14,955 bases of DNA from Candidatus Altimarinota bacterium (GTDB lineage: Bacteria > Patescibacteriota > Gracilibacteria > UBA4473), in contig JALVIB010000016.1 of NCBI GenBank assembly GCA_027028725.1, forward strand, positions 1 through 14,955. The letters are read 5' to 3'. Each line of letters opens with the position of its first letter. The stretch's first letter is position 1. The notes beneath the pieces were generated by a model. The model was given only the letters and a program-made list of their open reading frames with translations, was not told the DNA's origin and ran no database searches. A program made the position numbers and the translations under genes. Below are positions 1 to 7,181 of this stretch, piece by piece.

Positions 1-63
1 AAATACTTAGAACATCACCGGAGCGGGGAGATAAATAAAGATGAAGATTTCATACTAGAATAG
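1..63 (+). CDS. possible 3' end of a gene entering from the left (unrecognised)
   Basis: Frame 1 is open from the first base for 20 codons and ends at a TAG at 61-63. The tail is strongly charged (ending NKDEDFILE). An open stretch of this length can arise by chance, and no family can be recognised from it. It would be a plus-strand gene converging on the minus-strand ruvB, with hairpin-forming sequence in between. Confidence 0.25.
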   Translation, partial: KYLEHHRSGEINKDEDFILE

Positions 64-72
64 GGCAACAAA

Positions 73-115
73 GGGCTTTAGCCCGCACCCCAACCTACGG
101 ACTTTCAGTCCGTAG
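73..115. repeat. pair of small hairpins between converging genes
   Basis: GGGCT-TT-AGCCC (73-84) is followed by a 9-bp perfect stem, CTACGGACT / AGTCCGTAG with loop TTC (95-115). There is no T-tract directly after either stem, so a classical intrinsic terminator is not clear. The style (palindrome following a CTACG/GTAGG-type border) resembles the other hairpin units in the window, so it is probably a dispersed palindromic repeat. Confidence 0.5.
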
Positions 116-150
116 TCATTGAGTTCTCCTTGTCGCTCTAAAAAATATTT

Positions 151-1275
151 CTACAACTCCAAACTCACCTGTCCGGAATCCTGTTTATCCTGAGCGAAGT
201 CGTTGGGCGAAATTTTAGATTTTCCCACAATTCCTAAATGTTCAAACGCATAATCCGTCGCCACTCGTCCGCGGGGCGTTTTTTGAATCAAACCTTCGCG
301 AATCAAAAACGGCTCAATCACTTCTTCAATCGTGCGATCGTCCTCGCCAATCGCTGCCGAAAGCGTGGAAACTCCCGCTGGTCCGCCCGCGAATTTTTCG
401 CAGAGTGTCCGCAAATATTCCTGATCGCCACGATCTAAACCGAGCGAGTCCACTGACAAACTTCGCAAACTAGATTCCGCGATTTCTGCCGTAATTTTGC
501 CGTCATGTTCAATTTCCGCGAAATCTCGCACTCGGCGCAAAAGCCGATTTGCAATTCGAGGCGTCAAACGAGACGATTTAGCCAAAATTTCGCGGGCTTT
601 TTCCTCAATTTCTATATCCAAAATCCGCGCTGACCGCTCAATAATTTTGGCAATATCTGCCGGCTCATAATATTGCAGTTTTTCCACATGACCGAAGCGG
701 TCGCGAAGCGGTCCAGACAGCATGGAAACGAGTGTGGTCGCGCCGACCAAAGTAAATTTCGGCACATCAATCCGCATCGTCCGTGCGGACGGACCTTTAC
801 CGATGACTAAATCTATCGCGAAATCTTCCATCGCCGTATAGAGAATTTCCTCGACTGGTAATCGTAGCCGATGGATTTCATCGACAAACAGGAAATCGTT
901 TTCTTTCAAATTCGTCAAAATTGCTGCCAAATCCCCCGGTTTTTCGAGAGCCGGACCAGAAGTCACTTTCAAATTTGCGCCCATTTCTTTCGCCAAAATT
1001 CCCGCGAGAGTTGTTTTCCCCAGTCCCGGTGGTCCGTAAAATAAAGCGTGATCGAGCGTTTCTCCGCGTTTTTTAGCAGCTTGGATAAAAATTCGCATAT
1101 TCCGTTTGACATCCGCTTGCCCGATAAAGTTATCAAAATCTTGCGGTCGCAAAGAGTTTTCAAATTTATCATCGCCTAGATTTTCCGAAGCGATTACAGA
1201 TTTCTTGCCGTTTTTCCTTGTTCCCCCTGATAAGGGGGCTAGGGGGTTTGATTTATCTTCTATTATTACCATCAT
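151..1275 (-). CDS. ruvB: Holliday junction branch-migration DNA helicase RuvB
   Basis: RuvB is the hexameric AAA+ motor that, with RuvA, drives branch migration at Holliday junctions during recombinational repair. Counted from the chosen start (374 aa), Walker A GPPGLGKT is at residues 81-88, Walker B with DEIH at 132-135, the sensor GATT at 178-181, and the arginine-finger segment LRDRFG at 190-195. A C-terminal winged helix (GGPAGVSTLSAAIGED, then TPRGRVAT) follows. Homology to family members starts near LRPQDFDNFIGQ, so the first ~40 residues are unconserved. The ATG at 1275 is chosen because longer in-frame starts (ATG 1338, TTG 1353) lie within or just beside a small repeat at 1334-1429. 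A second ATG is at 1272. No Shine-Dalgarno is visible. The N-terminal extension and the C-terminal tail both contain repeat-like DNA. No ruvA or ruvC is adjacent. Confidence 0.97.
   Translation of the reverse strand: MMVIIEDKSNPLAPLSGGTRKNGKKSVIASENLGDDKFENSLRPQDFDNFIGQADVKRNMRIFIQAAKKRGETLDHALFYGPPGLGKTTLAGILAKEMGANLKVTSGPALEKPGDLAAILTNLKENDFLFVDEIHRLRLPVEEILYTAMEDFAIDLVIGKGPSARTMRIDVPKFTLVGATTLVSMLSGPLRDRFGHVEKLQYYEPADIAKIIERSARILDIEIEEKAREILAKSSRLTPRIANRLLRRVRDFAEIEHDGKITAEIAESSLRSLSVDSLGLDRGDQEYLRTLCEKFAGGPAGVSTLSAAIGEDDRTIEEVIEPFLIREGLIQKTPRGRVATDYAFEHLGIVGKSKISPNDFAQDKQDSGQVSLEL
1221..1246. repeat. C5/G5 palindromic repeat inside the ruvB N-terminal extension
   Basis: CCCCC (1223-1227) can pair with either of two G5 runs (1234-1238, 1242-1246). 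On the minus strand this encodes the non-conserved NPLAPLSGG segment of RuvB. It resembles the C/G-run repeats in the spacer upstream of secY (1622-1662, 1701-1730), so it looks like a dispersed repeat absorbed into the reading frame. Confidence 0.4.
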
Positions 1276-1333
1276 GCGAAGTTTGGCAGAATTTCGCGAG
1301 ATTTTCAATAGATTTGTCAGAAAAAACAAGTCC

Positions 1334-1429
1334 GTCATTCTCGCTGAATGCAAAATTAAGGACTTATTCGGCTACGCCTCAATGTCGAGAATCTGAAAGA
1401 CTTTTGGATTCTGGGCAAGCCAGAATGAC
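1334..1429. repeat. 96-bp element with GTCATTCT terminal inverted repeats
   Basis: The stretch begins GTCATTCT (1334-1341) and ends with its complement AGAATGAC (1422-1429). Near the right end ATTCTGG (1408-1414) and CCAGAAT (1420-1426) form a 7-bp stem with loop GCAAG. It lies just upstream of ruvB and contains the ATG at 1338, one of that frame's distal possible starts. Inverted ends and lack of coding content suggest a small palindromic or MITE-like unit. A full-genome search is needed to show other copies. Confidence 0.45.
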
Positions 1430-1496
1430 AAAAAAGAAAATCCCGCGAAATTTTTAGTTTATATTTATTTTTACGGAAACAGGAGATATTCAAAAA

Positions 1497-1570
1497 TGGT
1501 GACCCCAGCAAGAATCGAACTTGCGTCGCAGGTTCCGCAAACCTGTGTTCTTCCACTAAACTATGGGGTC
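1497..1570 (-). tRNA. tRNA-Arg, anticodon GCG
   Basis: Read on the minus strand, a complete cloverleaf folds. The acceptor is GACCCCA / TGGGGTC with discriminator A and an encoded CCA (1497-1499). The D arm is GTTT/GAAC, the anticodon stem CAGGT/ACCTG with loop TTGCGGA, the variable loop four bases, and the T arm GCAAG-TTCGATT-CTTGC. Positions 34-36 are GCG, reading CGC/CGU arginine codons. Most bacteria use the inosine-modified ACG anticodon for these codons, so GCG is unusual. Confidence 0.93.
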
Positions 1571-1833
1571 TAGTTTTGCTGGAGGATATTAAAAAAATGC
1601 AGAGTTTTGTCAAAGTTTTGCTACCTCACCCCCACCCTCTCCTAGGAGGAGAGGGAGTTATAAGGAATGTTGTTTGAAATTTCGCGGGATTTTGAAACAA
1701 ATCCCTCCAAGTCCTCTTTGTTAGGGGGATAACTTTAATTTTTTCGCGGGATTTTGCCAAAATGTTTTTTAAAGATTTGCCAAATTTTATAAAATTCGTA
1801 TTTTTTACGCGATAAATTTTGATAACCATTATT
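1571..1833. other. non-coding spacer before secY, repeat-bearing
   Basis: No credible gene is seen here. It holds an 8-bp hairpin CCCTCTCC-TAGGA-GGAGAGGG (1635-1655), a second C-run/G-run pair (ATCCC 1701-1705, GGGAT 1726-1730), and two direct copies of the dispersed word TTCGCGGGA (1681-1689, 1743-1751). Any secY promoter must lie in here, but no -35/-10 pair stands out. Confidence 0.6.
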
Positions 1834-3141
1834 ATGGATAAATTACTAAAAGTTCTACATCAAATTTGGGTGACCAAAAGTTTGCGCGACAAAATTTTGT
1901 TTACACTTTTCGCACTCTTTATTTTTCGTGTGGCTGCCCACATAACTATTCCGGGGGCAGATATTGAGAAAATTAGAATTCTTCTGGAACAAGCGCAAAA
2001 CGGTGGGAGTGGTTCTCTCTTGAATGTTTTCTCTATGCTGACCGGGGGGGCGATTAAAAATTTCTCCGTTATTTTGATGGGGTTGACTCCGTATATTAAT
2101 GCTTCAATTATTTTGCAGCTTTTGGGAGTGATGATTCCGCATTTAGAAGAACTTAAAAAAGAAGGAGAACAAGGACAAAAGAAAATTAATCAGTATACAC
2201 GAATTTTGACAGTGCCGTTGGCGTTTGTGCAGAGTTACGGAATGTTGATGTTGCTTAACCGTTTTTCACCAGGTGGACAAATTGTTAATACGGCGGATTG
2301 GTCAGTAATGTTGCCAATGATGCTCACTGTGACAGCCGGAACAATTTTCCTAATGTGGTTGGGAGAATTAATTACCGAAAAAGGTTTGGGAAACGGGATT
2401 TCAATCCTAATTTTCGCGGGAATTGTGGCGACTATTCCGACACAAATTGGAGGAGCAATGCAGGCGGCGAGTGCGCCAGTGATTATTGCTTTGAGTGTGG
2501 CAACAATTGCTTTAACATTATTTATTGTTTATGTTTCGGAAGCTGATCGTCGTGTACCTGTTGTTTACGCAGCGCGGAAAGCGGCCGCACAACAGCGCTC
2601 GTTTTTACCGCTAAAAATTAATCAAGCCGGAATGATTCCGATTATTTTCGCGGTTTCTTTGATTTCTATGCCGTCAATTGTGGCGCAATTTTTGATTAAA
2701 TCAGAATCCGCGAAATTAGTGAGTATTGGGGAGGTTGTTTTGAAATACTTTAATCCGGGTTCGCCGACAATGTGGTATAATATTCTTTACGGACTTTTGA
2801 TTTTTGCTTTCACTTTCTTTTACGTCTCAATTACTTTTGAGCCGAAAAAGGTTGCGGAAAATATCCAAAAACGAAGTGGATTTATTCCGGGATATCGTCC
2901 GGGGAAAGAAACCGAAACCTTTTTGGCTGAAACTACCAACCGTTTGGCTTTCTGGGGGGCATTGTTTTTGACAGCAGTGGCAATTGCGCCGACTTTGTTT
3001 CAACGCTGGATTTCCGGAGGATCCGGATCAATTTCTCTTTTCATTTCCGGAGCAGGAATGATTATCGTGGTGGGAGTTGTGTTAGACATTATTCGTCGAA
3101 TAAATGCGCAATTGGTGATGCATGATTATGATAAGTTGTAG
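1834..3141 (+). CDS. secY: protein translocase subunit SecY
   Basis: SecY forms the membrane channel through which Sec substrates are exported or inserted. The 435-aa product has the family length and about ten hydrophobic segments, starting with ILFTLFALFIFRVAAHITIPG (residues 21-41). Recognisable SecY blocks are PYINASIILQLLG (86-98), GLGNGISILIFAGI (184-197), the cytoplasmic loop RRVPVVYAARK (239-249), LPLKINQAGMIPIIFA (258-273) and FIPGYRPGKETETFL (350-364). The ATG at 1834 is preferred over an in-frame TTG at 1819 because homology begins at MDKLLKVLHQIW; no Shine-Dalgarno is seen for either. The usual spc-operon neighbours (rplO, adk, map, infA) are absent on both sides, so the gene stands alone. 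A copy of the dispersed word (2413-2421) falls within the LIFAGIV codons. Confidence 0.97.
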   Translation: MDKLLKVLHQIWVTKSLRDKILFTLFALFIFRVAAHITIPGADIEKIRILLEQAQNGGSGSLLNVFSMLTGGAIKNFSVILMGLTPYINASIILQLLGVMIPHLEELKKEGEQGQKKINQYTRILTVPLAFVQSYGMLMLLNRFSPGGQIVNTADWSVMLPMMLTVTAGTIFLMWLGELITEKGLGNGISILIFAGIVATIPTQIGGAMQAASAPVIIALSVATIALTLFIVYVSEADRRVPVVYAARKAAAQQRSFLPLKINQAGMIPIIFAVSLISMPSIVAQFLIKSESAKLVSIGEVVLKYFNPGSPTMWYNILYGLLIFAFTFFYVSITFEPKKVAENIQKRSGFIPGYRPGKETETFLAETTNRLAFWGALFLTAVAIAPTLFQRWISGGSGSISLFISGAGMIIVVGVVLDIIRRINAQLVMHDYDKL

Positions 3142-3196
3142 GGTTTAGTTTACGAGTTAACGAGTTTACAAGATAACGAGAGGGACAGGTCTTTTT

Positions 3197-3217
3197 AGTT
3201 AACAGTTAACAGTTAAT
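3197..3217. repeat. 7-bp tandem repeat (AGTTAAY)3
   Basis: Three consecutive heptamers AGTTAAC, AGTTAAC, AGTTAAT lie 55 bases after the secY stop codon and just left of the 261-bp element. Confidence 0.7.
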
Positions 3218-3248
3218 AGTTTGCGAGTTCAGTAATCGCCTTAAAAAA

Positions 3249-3509
3249 TCCCGCGAAATTTTTGCAGAAGAAGGGGAGGAATTTAGAGGTCAGAAGAGAT
3301 ATGGATAGAAAATAATGTAAGTGTAGTGGCTGGTCTTGTGCCAGCCTTAAAAATAATTCCTTTTTTGTAGGCGCGGTCGCGTGACCGCGCTTTCGTCTTG
3401 TAGGCGCGAATTCAAATTCGCGTCTTTTACGTAAAGACAAATTGCAATTTGTCTTTACATACAGGCGCGACGGCGCCGTCGCGCTTTCGTTGAGAATTTT
3501 TTCGCGGGA
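3249..3509. repeat. 261-bp multi-hairpin dispersed element, copy 1
   Basis: It begins with TCCCGCGAA and ends with the inverted word TTCGCGGGA. Between them are five hairpins: GGCTGG/CCAGCC (3328-3346), GCGCGGTC/GACCGCGC (3371-3390), CGCGAATT/AATTCGCG (3405-3422), a 13-bp perfect stem GTAAAGACAAATT / AATTTGTCTTTAC (3431-3458), and the 20-bp perfect palindrome GCGCGACGGCGCCGTCGCGC (3465-3484). It is almost identical to 8642-8902 and has exactly the same length. It lies in the 3' region of secY and could be transcribed as a structured 3' UTR. Confidence 0.9.
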
Positions 3510-3526
3510 AAAATTTAGTAATTAAT

Positions 3527-3547
3527 AGTTAATAGTTAAAAGTTAAT
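3527..3547. repeat. 7-bp tandem repeat (AGTTAAN)3
   Basis: Heptamers AGTTAAT, AGTTAAA, AGTTAAT lie just right of the first 261-bp element, so that copy is flanked by heptamers on both sides. Confidence 0.7.
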
Positions 3548-3634
3548 AATTTTTTTGTTTTGTGGGAGTAGTTGCTTGATCGCGCTTTTGGCTGAAATTT
3601 TTCGCGGGATTTCTAAAAAATCTAGTAAAATCGT

Positions 3635-3662
3635 TTGACATTTCTAAATGCTTAGACAAAAT
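3635..3662 (+). promoter_or_regulatory. candidate sigma70-type promoter of the V/A-ATPase operon
   Basis: A perfect -35 TTGACA (3635-3640) is followed 16 bases later by CAAAAT (3657-3662), which matches four of six -10 positions. It sits 32 bases upstream of the first ATPase gene and is the only strong -35 seen in this gap. The weak -10 keeps confidence moderate. Confidence 0.4.
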
Positions 3663-3694
3663 GTTGCGGAAAGTTTTTTTAAACAAAAAATTAG

Positions 3695-4012
3695 ATGACA
3701 AATGATTTCTTGGCACAGATAAAAGAGACTGAACAAAGGGCGGCAGATATGATTGCCAAAGCTTTGAAAAAGAAACAAGATGATTTTGTGAAATATAAAC
3801 AAAATCTCGCGAAAAAAATGGAAGAAGAGTTGCGTGATGTTCAGGAAAAAATGAGACAGGAGTTACGGAAAATAAAAGAAGAGGCGCGAAGAGATTATGA
3901 GGAAAAATTAAGAGAAGGGGAGAATGAAGCGAAAAAATTTGAGTCTAGCAAAATTAATATGCTAGATGGTTTGATGGGGGAGGCAGAAAAATTCTTTTTA
4001 TCAATCATCTAA
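3695..4012 (+). CDS. V/A-type ATPase peripheral-stalk subunit, G/H-like coiled coil
   Basis: This 105-aa protein is almost wholly helical and charged, with heptad-like K/E/R-rich sequence from about residue 10 to 95 and no membrane segment. Its size, composition and position directly before the I subunit match the archaeal AhaH / bacterial NtpF (V-ATPase G) peripheral-stalk subunit. That subunit pairs with subunit E to form the stator linking the catalytic head to subunit I. The assignment rests mainly on context and coiled-coil character, because these proteins diverge quickly. The ATG at 3695 lies downstream of a candidate promoter, and no Shine-Dalgarno is visible. The TAA stop is separated by one base from the next start, which implies translational coupling. 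Confidence 0.8.
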   Translation: MTNDFLAQIKETEQRAADMIAKALKKKQDDFVKYKQNLAKKMEEELRDVQEKMRQELRKIKEEARRDYEEKLREGENEAKKFESSKINMLDGLMGEAEKFFLSII

Positions 4013-4013
4013 G

Positions 4014-6044
4014 ATGGCGAAAGTTGAATTACAAAAAATTCGTGTTGCAGGGCTAAAAAGTCACTATGACATTCTGATTAAAGAATTGCAGAGACGGGGA
4101 GTTGTGCATATCAAAGATAATCCGGATTTTTTTGAAGCTTCTACTGATCCACTAAAACCATCGCGAGTTGATGATTTTGATTTAGCGAGCGTGGAATTCG
4201 CGATAAATTTTTTATCTAAACATGCCCCAAAGAAAGGAAAATTAGAATCAATGCTGACTGGTGGGAAATTGATTATGTCAGAAAAAGAAGCTAGGGAGAG
4301 ATTTGAAAAAGTTGAGCCAAAAGTAGCGGAAATCGTTAAAGAGTGTGCAAAACTGGAAGAAGAGGAAACGAGAGCAGCGAATGAAGTGGCGTCAGCAGAG
4401 AAAAAAATAAATAAAATTAAAGATTTCGCGGGATTTCGGTTTGGAATTGGTGATGATTTGGATAGTGATACGACCAAAACTATTATCGGGAAACTTTCCG
4501 CGAAAAAAGAAAAAAGTTTCTTGGAGGAAATCGCGAAAAAATCTAATTTGGTCGATATGGATATCTTTCATTCGACAAAAAAAGATATCTTTTTCCGGTT
4601 AACTTATGTGAAAAGTTTAGCAAAAGAAATTGAAGAGGTGATTGCGGCTAGTGGGCTTTTGGAAGTTGATTTAAGTGGAGAATTCGCGGAATTTTCCGGA
4701 GAAAAACCAGTGGATGTCTTGAAAAAATTAGAAAAATCTGTGGCTGAACATAAACAGATTCTTAAAAATGCGGAAAAAAGAAAGAAAGAGTTGGCGGAAA
4801 GTTTAGATGACTTGAAGTTAGTTTATGATTTTTATGTTTGGCGTAGAGATGAAGATGAAGTGAAAAAAAATGTTTATTCTTCAGAGTATTTGTTTGTTTT
4901 TGAGGCGTGGATTGCCAAGGAAAAATATTCCGCTTTGGCACACTGGATTAATCAAGTTTTCGTTGGTGATGTGGTGGTTGAAGCGATAGAAAAAGAAAAA
5001 GGAGAAAAAGCTCCGGCTTTGTTAGAAAACAAAGGAGCCGCGAAATCTTTTGAATTAATTACGACAATGTATGGTTCGCCAAGCGAAGAAGACATTGATC
5101 CGACACCGGGATTGACGCCATTCTTTATTATCTTTTTTGGAGTGTGTTTGTCTGATGTTGGATATGGACTTATTTTGTTGTTAGTAGCGGCTTTATTCTT
5201 GTTGTTTGGGAAATTTTCCAAAGAAGCGCGAACATCATTATGGATGATTTTCTTGCTAGGAGCTTCGGCTGTTTTAGGTGGTGTAGCTTTAGGTGGATAT
5301 TTTGGAATGACACCAGAACAAGCGCCAGCTTTCCTGACAAAAATGAATGAGGCGGGAGACCTAGTATTTCGCGGGCAAATTCTCGATCCGATGAAGGGAA
5401 CTGGAGCAATGACTTTCTTACTAGCTACTTTTGCTATTGGAATGATTCAGTTATTGTTTGGGTTAGTGATGGAATTTATAAAACATTTATCAAAAAAGAA
5501 TTATGTCGCGGCTTTTGCTGATTCAGCAGCTTGGTTTTGTTTTATTGTTTCATTGCTGGGTTGGGCGTTAGCGGATAAAGTTGGGTTACCAAAAGACATT
5601 ATGTATTACTTGATGATGACTTTTATGGTGATTTTGATTTTGACACAAGGTCGCGAAAAAACTCATAAAAATCCAATTGTTGCTGTTATTTTAAAACTAG
5701 TATTCGGGGTTCTTGGATTATACGGAATTATGGATTATGTTTCAAATATGTTGAGTTATTCACGGTTGATGGCTTTAGGTTTATCTACGGGGATTATCGG
5801 ATCAGCAATGAATATGACCGCTTTAGTTTTGGGTGATATGTTGCCAGGAGTCGCAGGAATAATTCTAATGATTGCTTTCTTGATTTTTGGACATTCAATT
5901 AATTTCGGATTGTCATCAATGGGAGCATTTATTCATTCAATGCGTCTGCAATTTATCGAATTTTTTGGTGTGTTTTATAGTGGAGGGGCTGAGGAATTTA
6001 AACCTTTTACTCGCATCAAAAAATACTTATTATTTCGTTCCTAA
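4014..6044 (+). CDS. atpI: V/A-type ATPase subunit I (a-type stator membrane subunit)
   Basis: Subunit I provides the ion half-channels next to the rotor ring and anchors the peripheral stalks. The 676-aa length is typical. Residues ~1-340 form a soluble coiled-coil-rich arm, opening with the characteristic KVELQKIRVAGLKSHYDILI. From about residue 360 there are roughly eight membrane segments, including FFIIFFGVCLSDVGYG, with SDVGYG at 380-385. SYSRLMALGL carries R584, the expected essential membrane arginine that faces the rotor carboxylate. The C-terminus (FIEFFGVFYSGGAEEFKPF) is the normal family ending, so the gene is complete. The dispersed word at 4425-4433 falls in the non-conserved arm (KDFAGFRFG). 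Confidence 0.97.
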   Translation: MAKVELQKIRVAGLKSHYDILIKELQRRGVVHIKDNPDFFEASTDPLKPSRVDDFDLASVEFAINFLSKHAPKKGKLESMLTGGKLIMSEKEARERFEKVEPKVAEIVKECAKLEEEETRAANEVASAEKKINKIKDFAGFRFGIGDDLDSDTTKTIIGKLSAKKEKSFLEEIAKKSNLVDMDIFHSTKKDIFFRLTYVKSLAKEIEEVIAASGLLEVDLSGEFAEFSGEKPVDVLKKLEKSVAEHKQILKNAEKRKKELAESLDDLKLVYDFYVWRRDEDEVKKNVYSSEYLFVFEAWIAKEKYSALAHWINQVFVGDVVVEAIEKEKGEKAPALLENKGAAKSFELITTMYGSPSEEDIDPTPGLTPFFIIFFGVCLSDVGYGLILLLVAALFLLFGKFSKEARTSLWMIFLLGASAVLGGVALGGYFGMTPEQAPAFLTKMNEAGDLVFRGQILDPMKGTGAMTFLLATFAIGMIQLLFGLVMEFIKHLSKKNYVAAFADSAAWFCFIVSLLGWALADKVGLPKDIMYYLMMTFMVILILTQGREKTHKNPIVAVILKLVFGVLGLYGIMDYVSNMLSYSRLMALGLSTGIIGSAMNMTALVLGDMLPGVAGIILMIAFLIFGHSINFGLSSMGAFIHSMRLQFIEFFGVFYSGGAEEFKPFTRIKKYLLFRS

Positions 6045-6079
6045 TTTTAAAATTTATATATTTTCTAACCAATTTAAAA

Positions 6080-6583
6080 ATGGAAAACACAACAACATCT
6101 CTGGTTTCAATCGATTGGGGGCTTATCCTCTCTCTACTTGGAGCATTATCAGCTGTGGTTTTAGCTGGTATGGGGTCTAGTTTCGGTATTCGTACTGCTG
6201 GACAAAAAGCTGCTGGCGTTCTAGCAGAAAAACCAAACATGTTCGGTTCACTTGTTACTATGGTGGTTCTGCCAGGTTCACAGGGGATTTACGGACTTCT
6301 TATTGCGATTATGATTTTGAACAAAATCGGAGCAATGTCTGGTAATGTAGTTGATTTAACTGTGGGAAACGGACTAGCTTTCTTGATTTCAGGATTAATT
6401 ATTGGAGTTCTAGGATTTGTTACTGCATCTTTGCAAGCTAAAGTTGTAGCTTCTTCTATTGCCGGTCTAGCAAAAGACGAATCAATCTTCGGTGGAGCGA
6501 TTACTATGTCGGTTCTTATCGAAACTTACGCGATTTTTGGTCTATTGATCTCAATCTTTATTGTTAACGCTGCGTTAGCATAA
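6080..6583 (+). CDS. atpK: V/A-type ATPase subunit K (rotor-ring proteolipid)
   Basis: This 167-aa protein has four hydrophobic helices in two hairpins, the duplicated proteolipid layout of V-type rotor rings. Hairpin 1 ends helix 2 with LPGSQGIYG (64-72). Hairpin 2 carries SLQAKVVASS (117-126) and LIETYAIFGL (146-155). E148 is the ion-binding carboxylate; the equivalent place in hairpin 1 has no acid, so there is one site per subunit. L64, S67, Q68, Q119 and E148 align by motif with the Enterococcus hirae NtpK sodium ligands L61, T64, Q65, Q110 and E139. This suggests Na+ rather than H+ coupling, which is inference. It starts 35 bases after atpI with an A-rich leader and no Shine-Dalgarno. 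Confidence 0.97.
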   Translation: MENTTTSLVSIDWGLILSLLGALSAVVLAGMGSSFGIRTAGQKAAGVLAEKPNMFGSLVTMVVLPGSQGIYGLLIAIMILNKIGAMSGNVVDLTVGNGLAFLISGLIIGVLGFVTASLQAKVVASSIAGLAKDESIFGGAITMSVLIETYAIFGLLISIFIVNAALA

Positions 6584-6616
6584 AATCCCGCGAAAATTTA
6601 CTAATACTTATTAAAA

Positions 6617-7174
6617 ATGTCATTACAAGATATTCTGCAAAAAATTCTGGATGAAGCGAATCTGGAAATCAAAAAAATTCAACAAGAATTAGAGCAAGAA
6701 AAAAAATCTTTGTTTAACGAGTTTGAGAAAGAAAAAACTGCTGAAATTGAAAAAATAGCTCAGAAGAAAGAAAAAGCTGAAGAAAAAATTAAACAAAAGA
6801 TTGAATCAATCGCTCGTCGTGAAATAAAACAAAAAATGTTATCAGTGCGGCATGAGGTTATCACCAAAGCTCTAAATTCTTTTGTGGAATATTTAGAAAA
6901 ACTTCCTGATAATAAATACGAAGAAGTTTTGAAAAAATTATTCGCGAAAATTTCGGGCAGTGAAGGTGTTATTTTGGCACCAGCAAATAGAATAGAGGTA
7001 ACTAAAAAAGTTGCACCGAAAGGATTTTCTGTAGAAAAAGACGATTCTGTGAAAGGGGGATTTATTGCTAAACTCGGTAAAGCTGAAGTTGATAATACTT
7101 TCAAAAACCTTGTTTTCTCTGAATTTCAGAACGAAGTTCGTTCATTTTTCGCGGAAAAATTAAACTTAATTTAA
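6617..7174 (+). CDS. atpE: V/A-type ATPase subunit E (peripheral stalk)
   Basis: Subunit E pairs with the G/H-like protein to make the peripheral stalk. The 185-aa product has the expected two parts: an N-terminal charged coiled coil (about residues 8-75, very rich in K/E/Q) and a C-terminal globular domain with family-like GGFIAKLGKAEVDNTFKNLV. The 33-base gap after atpK contains a copy of TTCGCGGGA in reverse (6586-6594), three bases past the atpK stop. The ATG at 6617 follows TTATTAAAA, with no Shine-Dalgarno. Confidence 0.94.
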   Translation: MSLQDILQKILDEANLEIKKIQQELEQEKKSLFNEFEKEKTAEIEKIAQKKEKAEEKIKQKIESIARREIKQKMLSVRHEVITKALNSFVEYLEKLPDNKYEEVLKKLFAKISGSEGVILAPANRIEVTKKVAPKGFSVEKDDSVKGGFIAKLGKAEVDNTFKNLVFSEFQNEVRSFFAEKLNLI

Positions 7175-7181
7175 AAAATTG

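Larger units (their letters stand above)
3142..3694. other. 553-bp gene-free gap filled with repeats
   Basis: The gap between secY and the ATPase operon holds heptamer repeats, the first 261-bp hairpin element, a second heptamer run, another copy of the word TTCGCGGGA (3601-3609), and the putative operon promoter. Around 3560-3590 is what looks like a decayed copy of the GCGCGGTC/GACCGCGC hairpin unit. The short open frames inside the element are by-products of its palindromes, not genes. Confidence 0.7.

Noticed and set aside
3213..3440. 75-codon minus-strand open frame in the first hairpin element, with a near-identical 65-codon one at 8636-8833
   Set aside because: Both lie wholly within the dispersed repeat and arise from its palindromes. 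The peptide is low-complexity (RRKRGHATAPTKK) and has no support outside the repeat.
3371..3484. CRISPR array from the repeated GTAGGCGCG...CGCGCTTTCG units
   Set aside because: The repeated parts are hairpin arms around self-complementary centres, spacing is irregular, only a few units exist, the whole cluster is copied between loci, and no cas genes are present.
4064..4477. Long minus-strand open frames opposite the ATPase genes (such as 4064-4477 and 6760-7104)
   Set aside because: They are antisense shadows of well-supported genes, with low-complexity Ser/Phe-rich peptides typical of reversed Glu/Lys-rich coding sequence.
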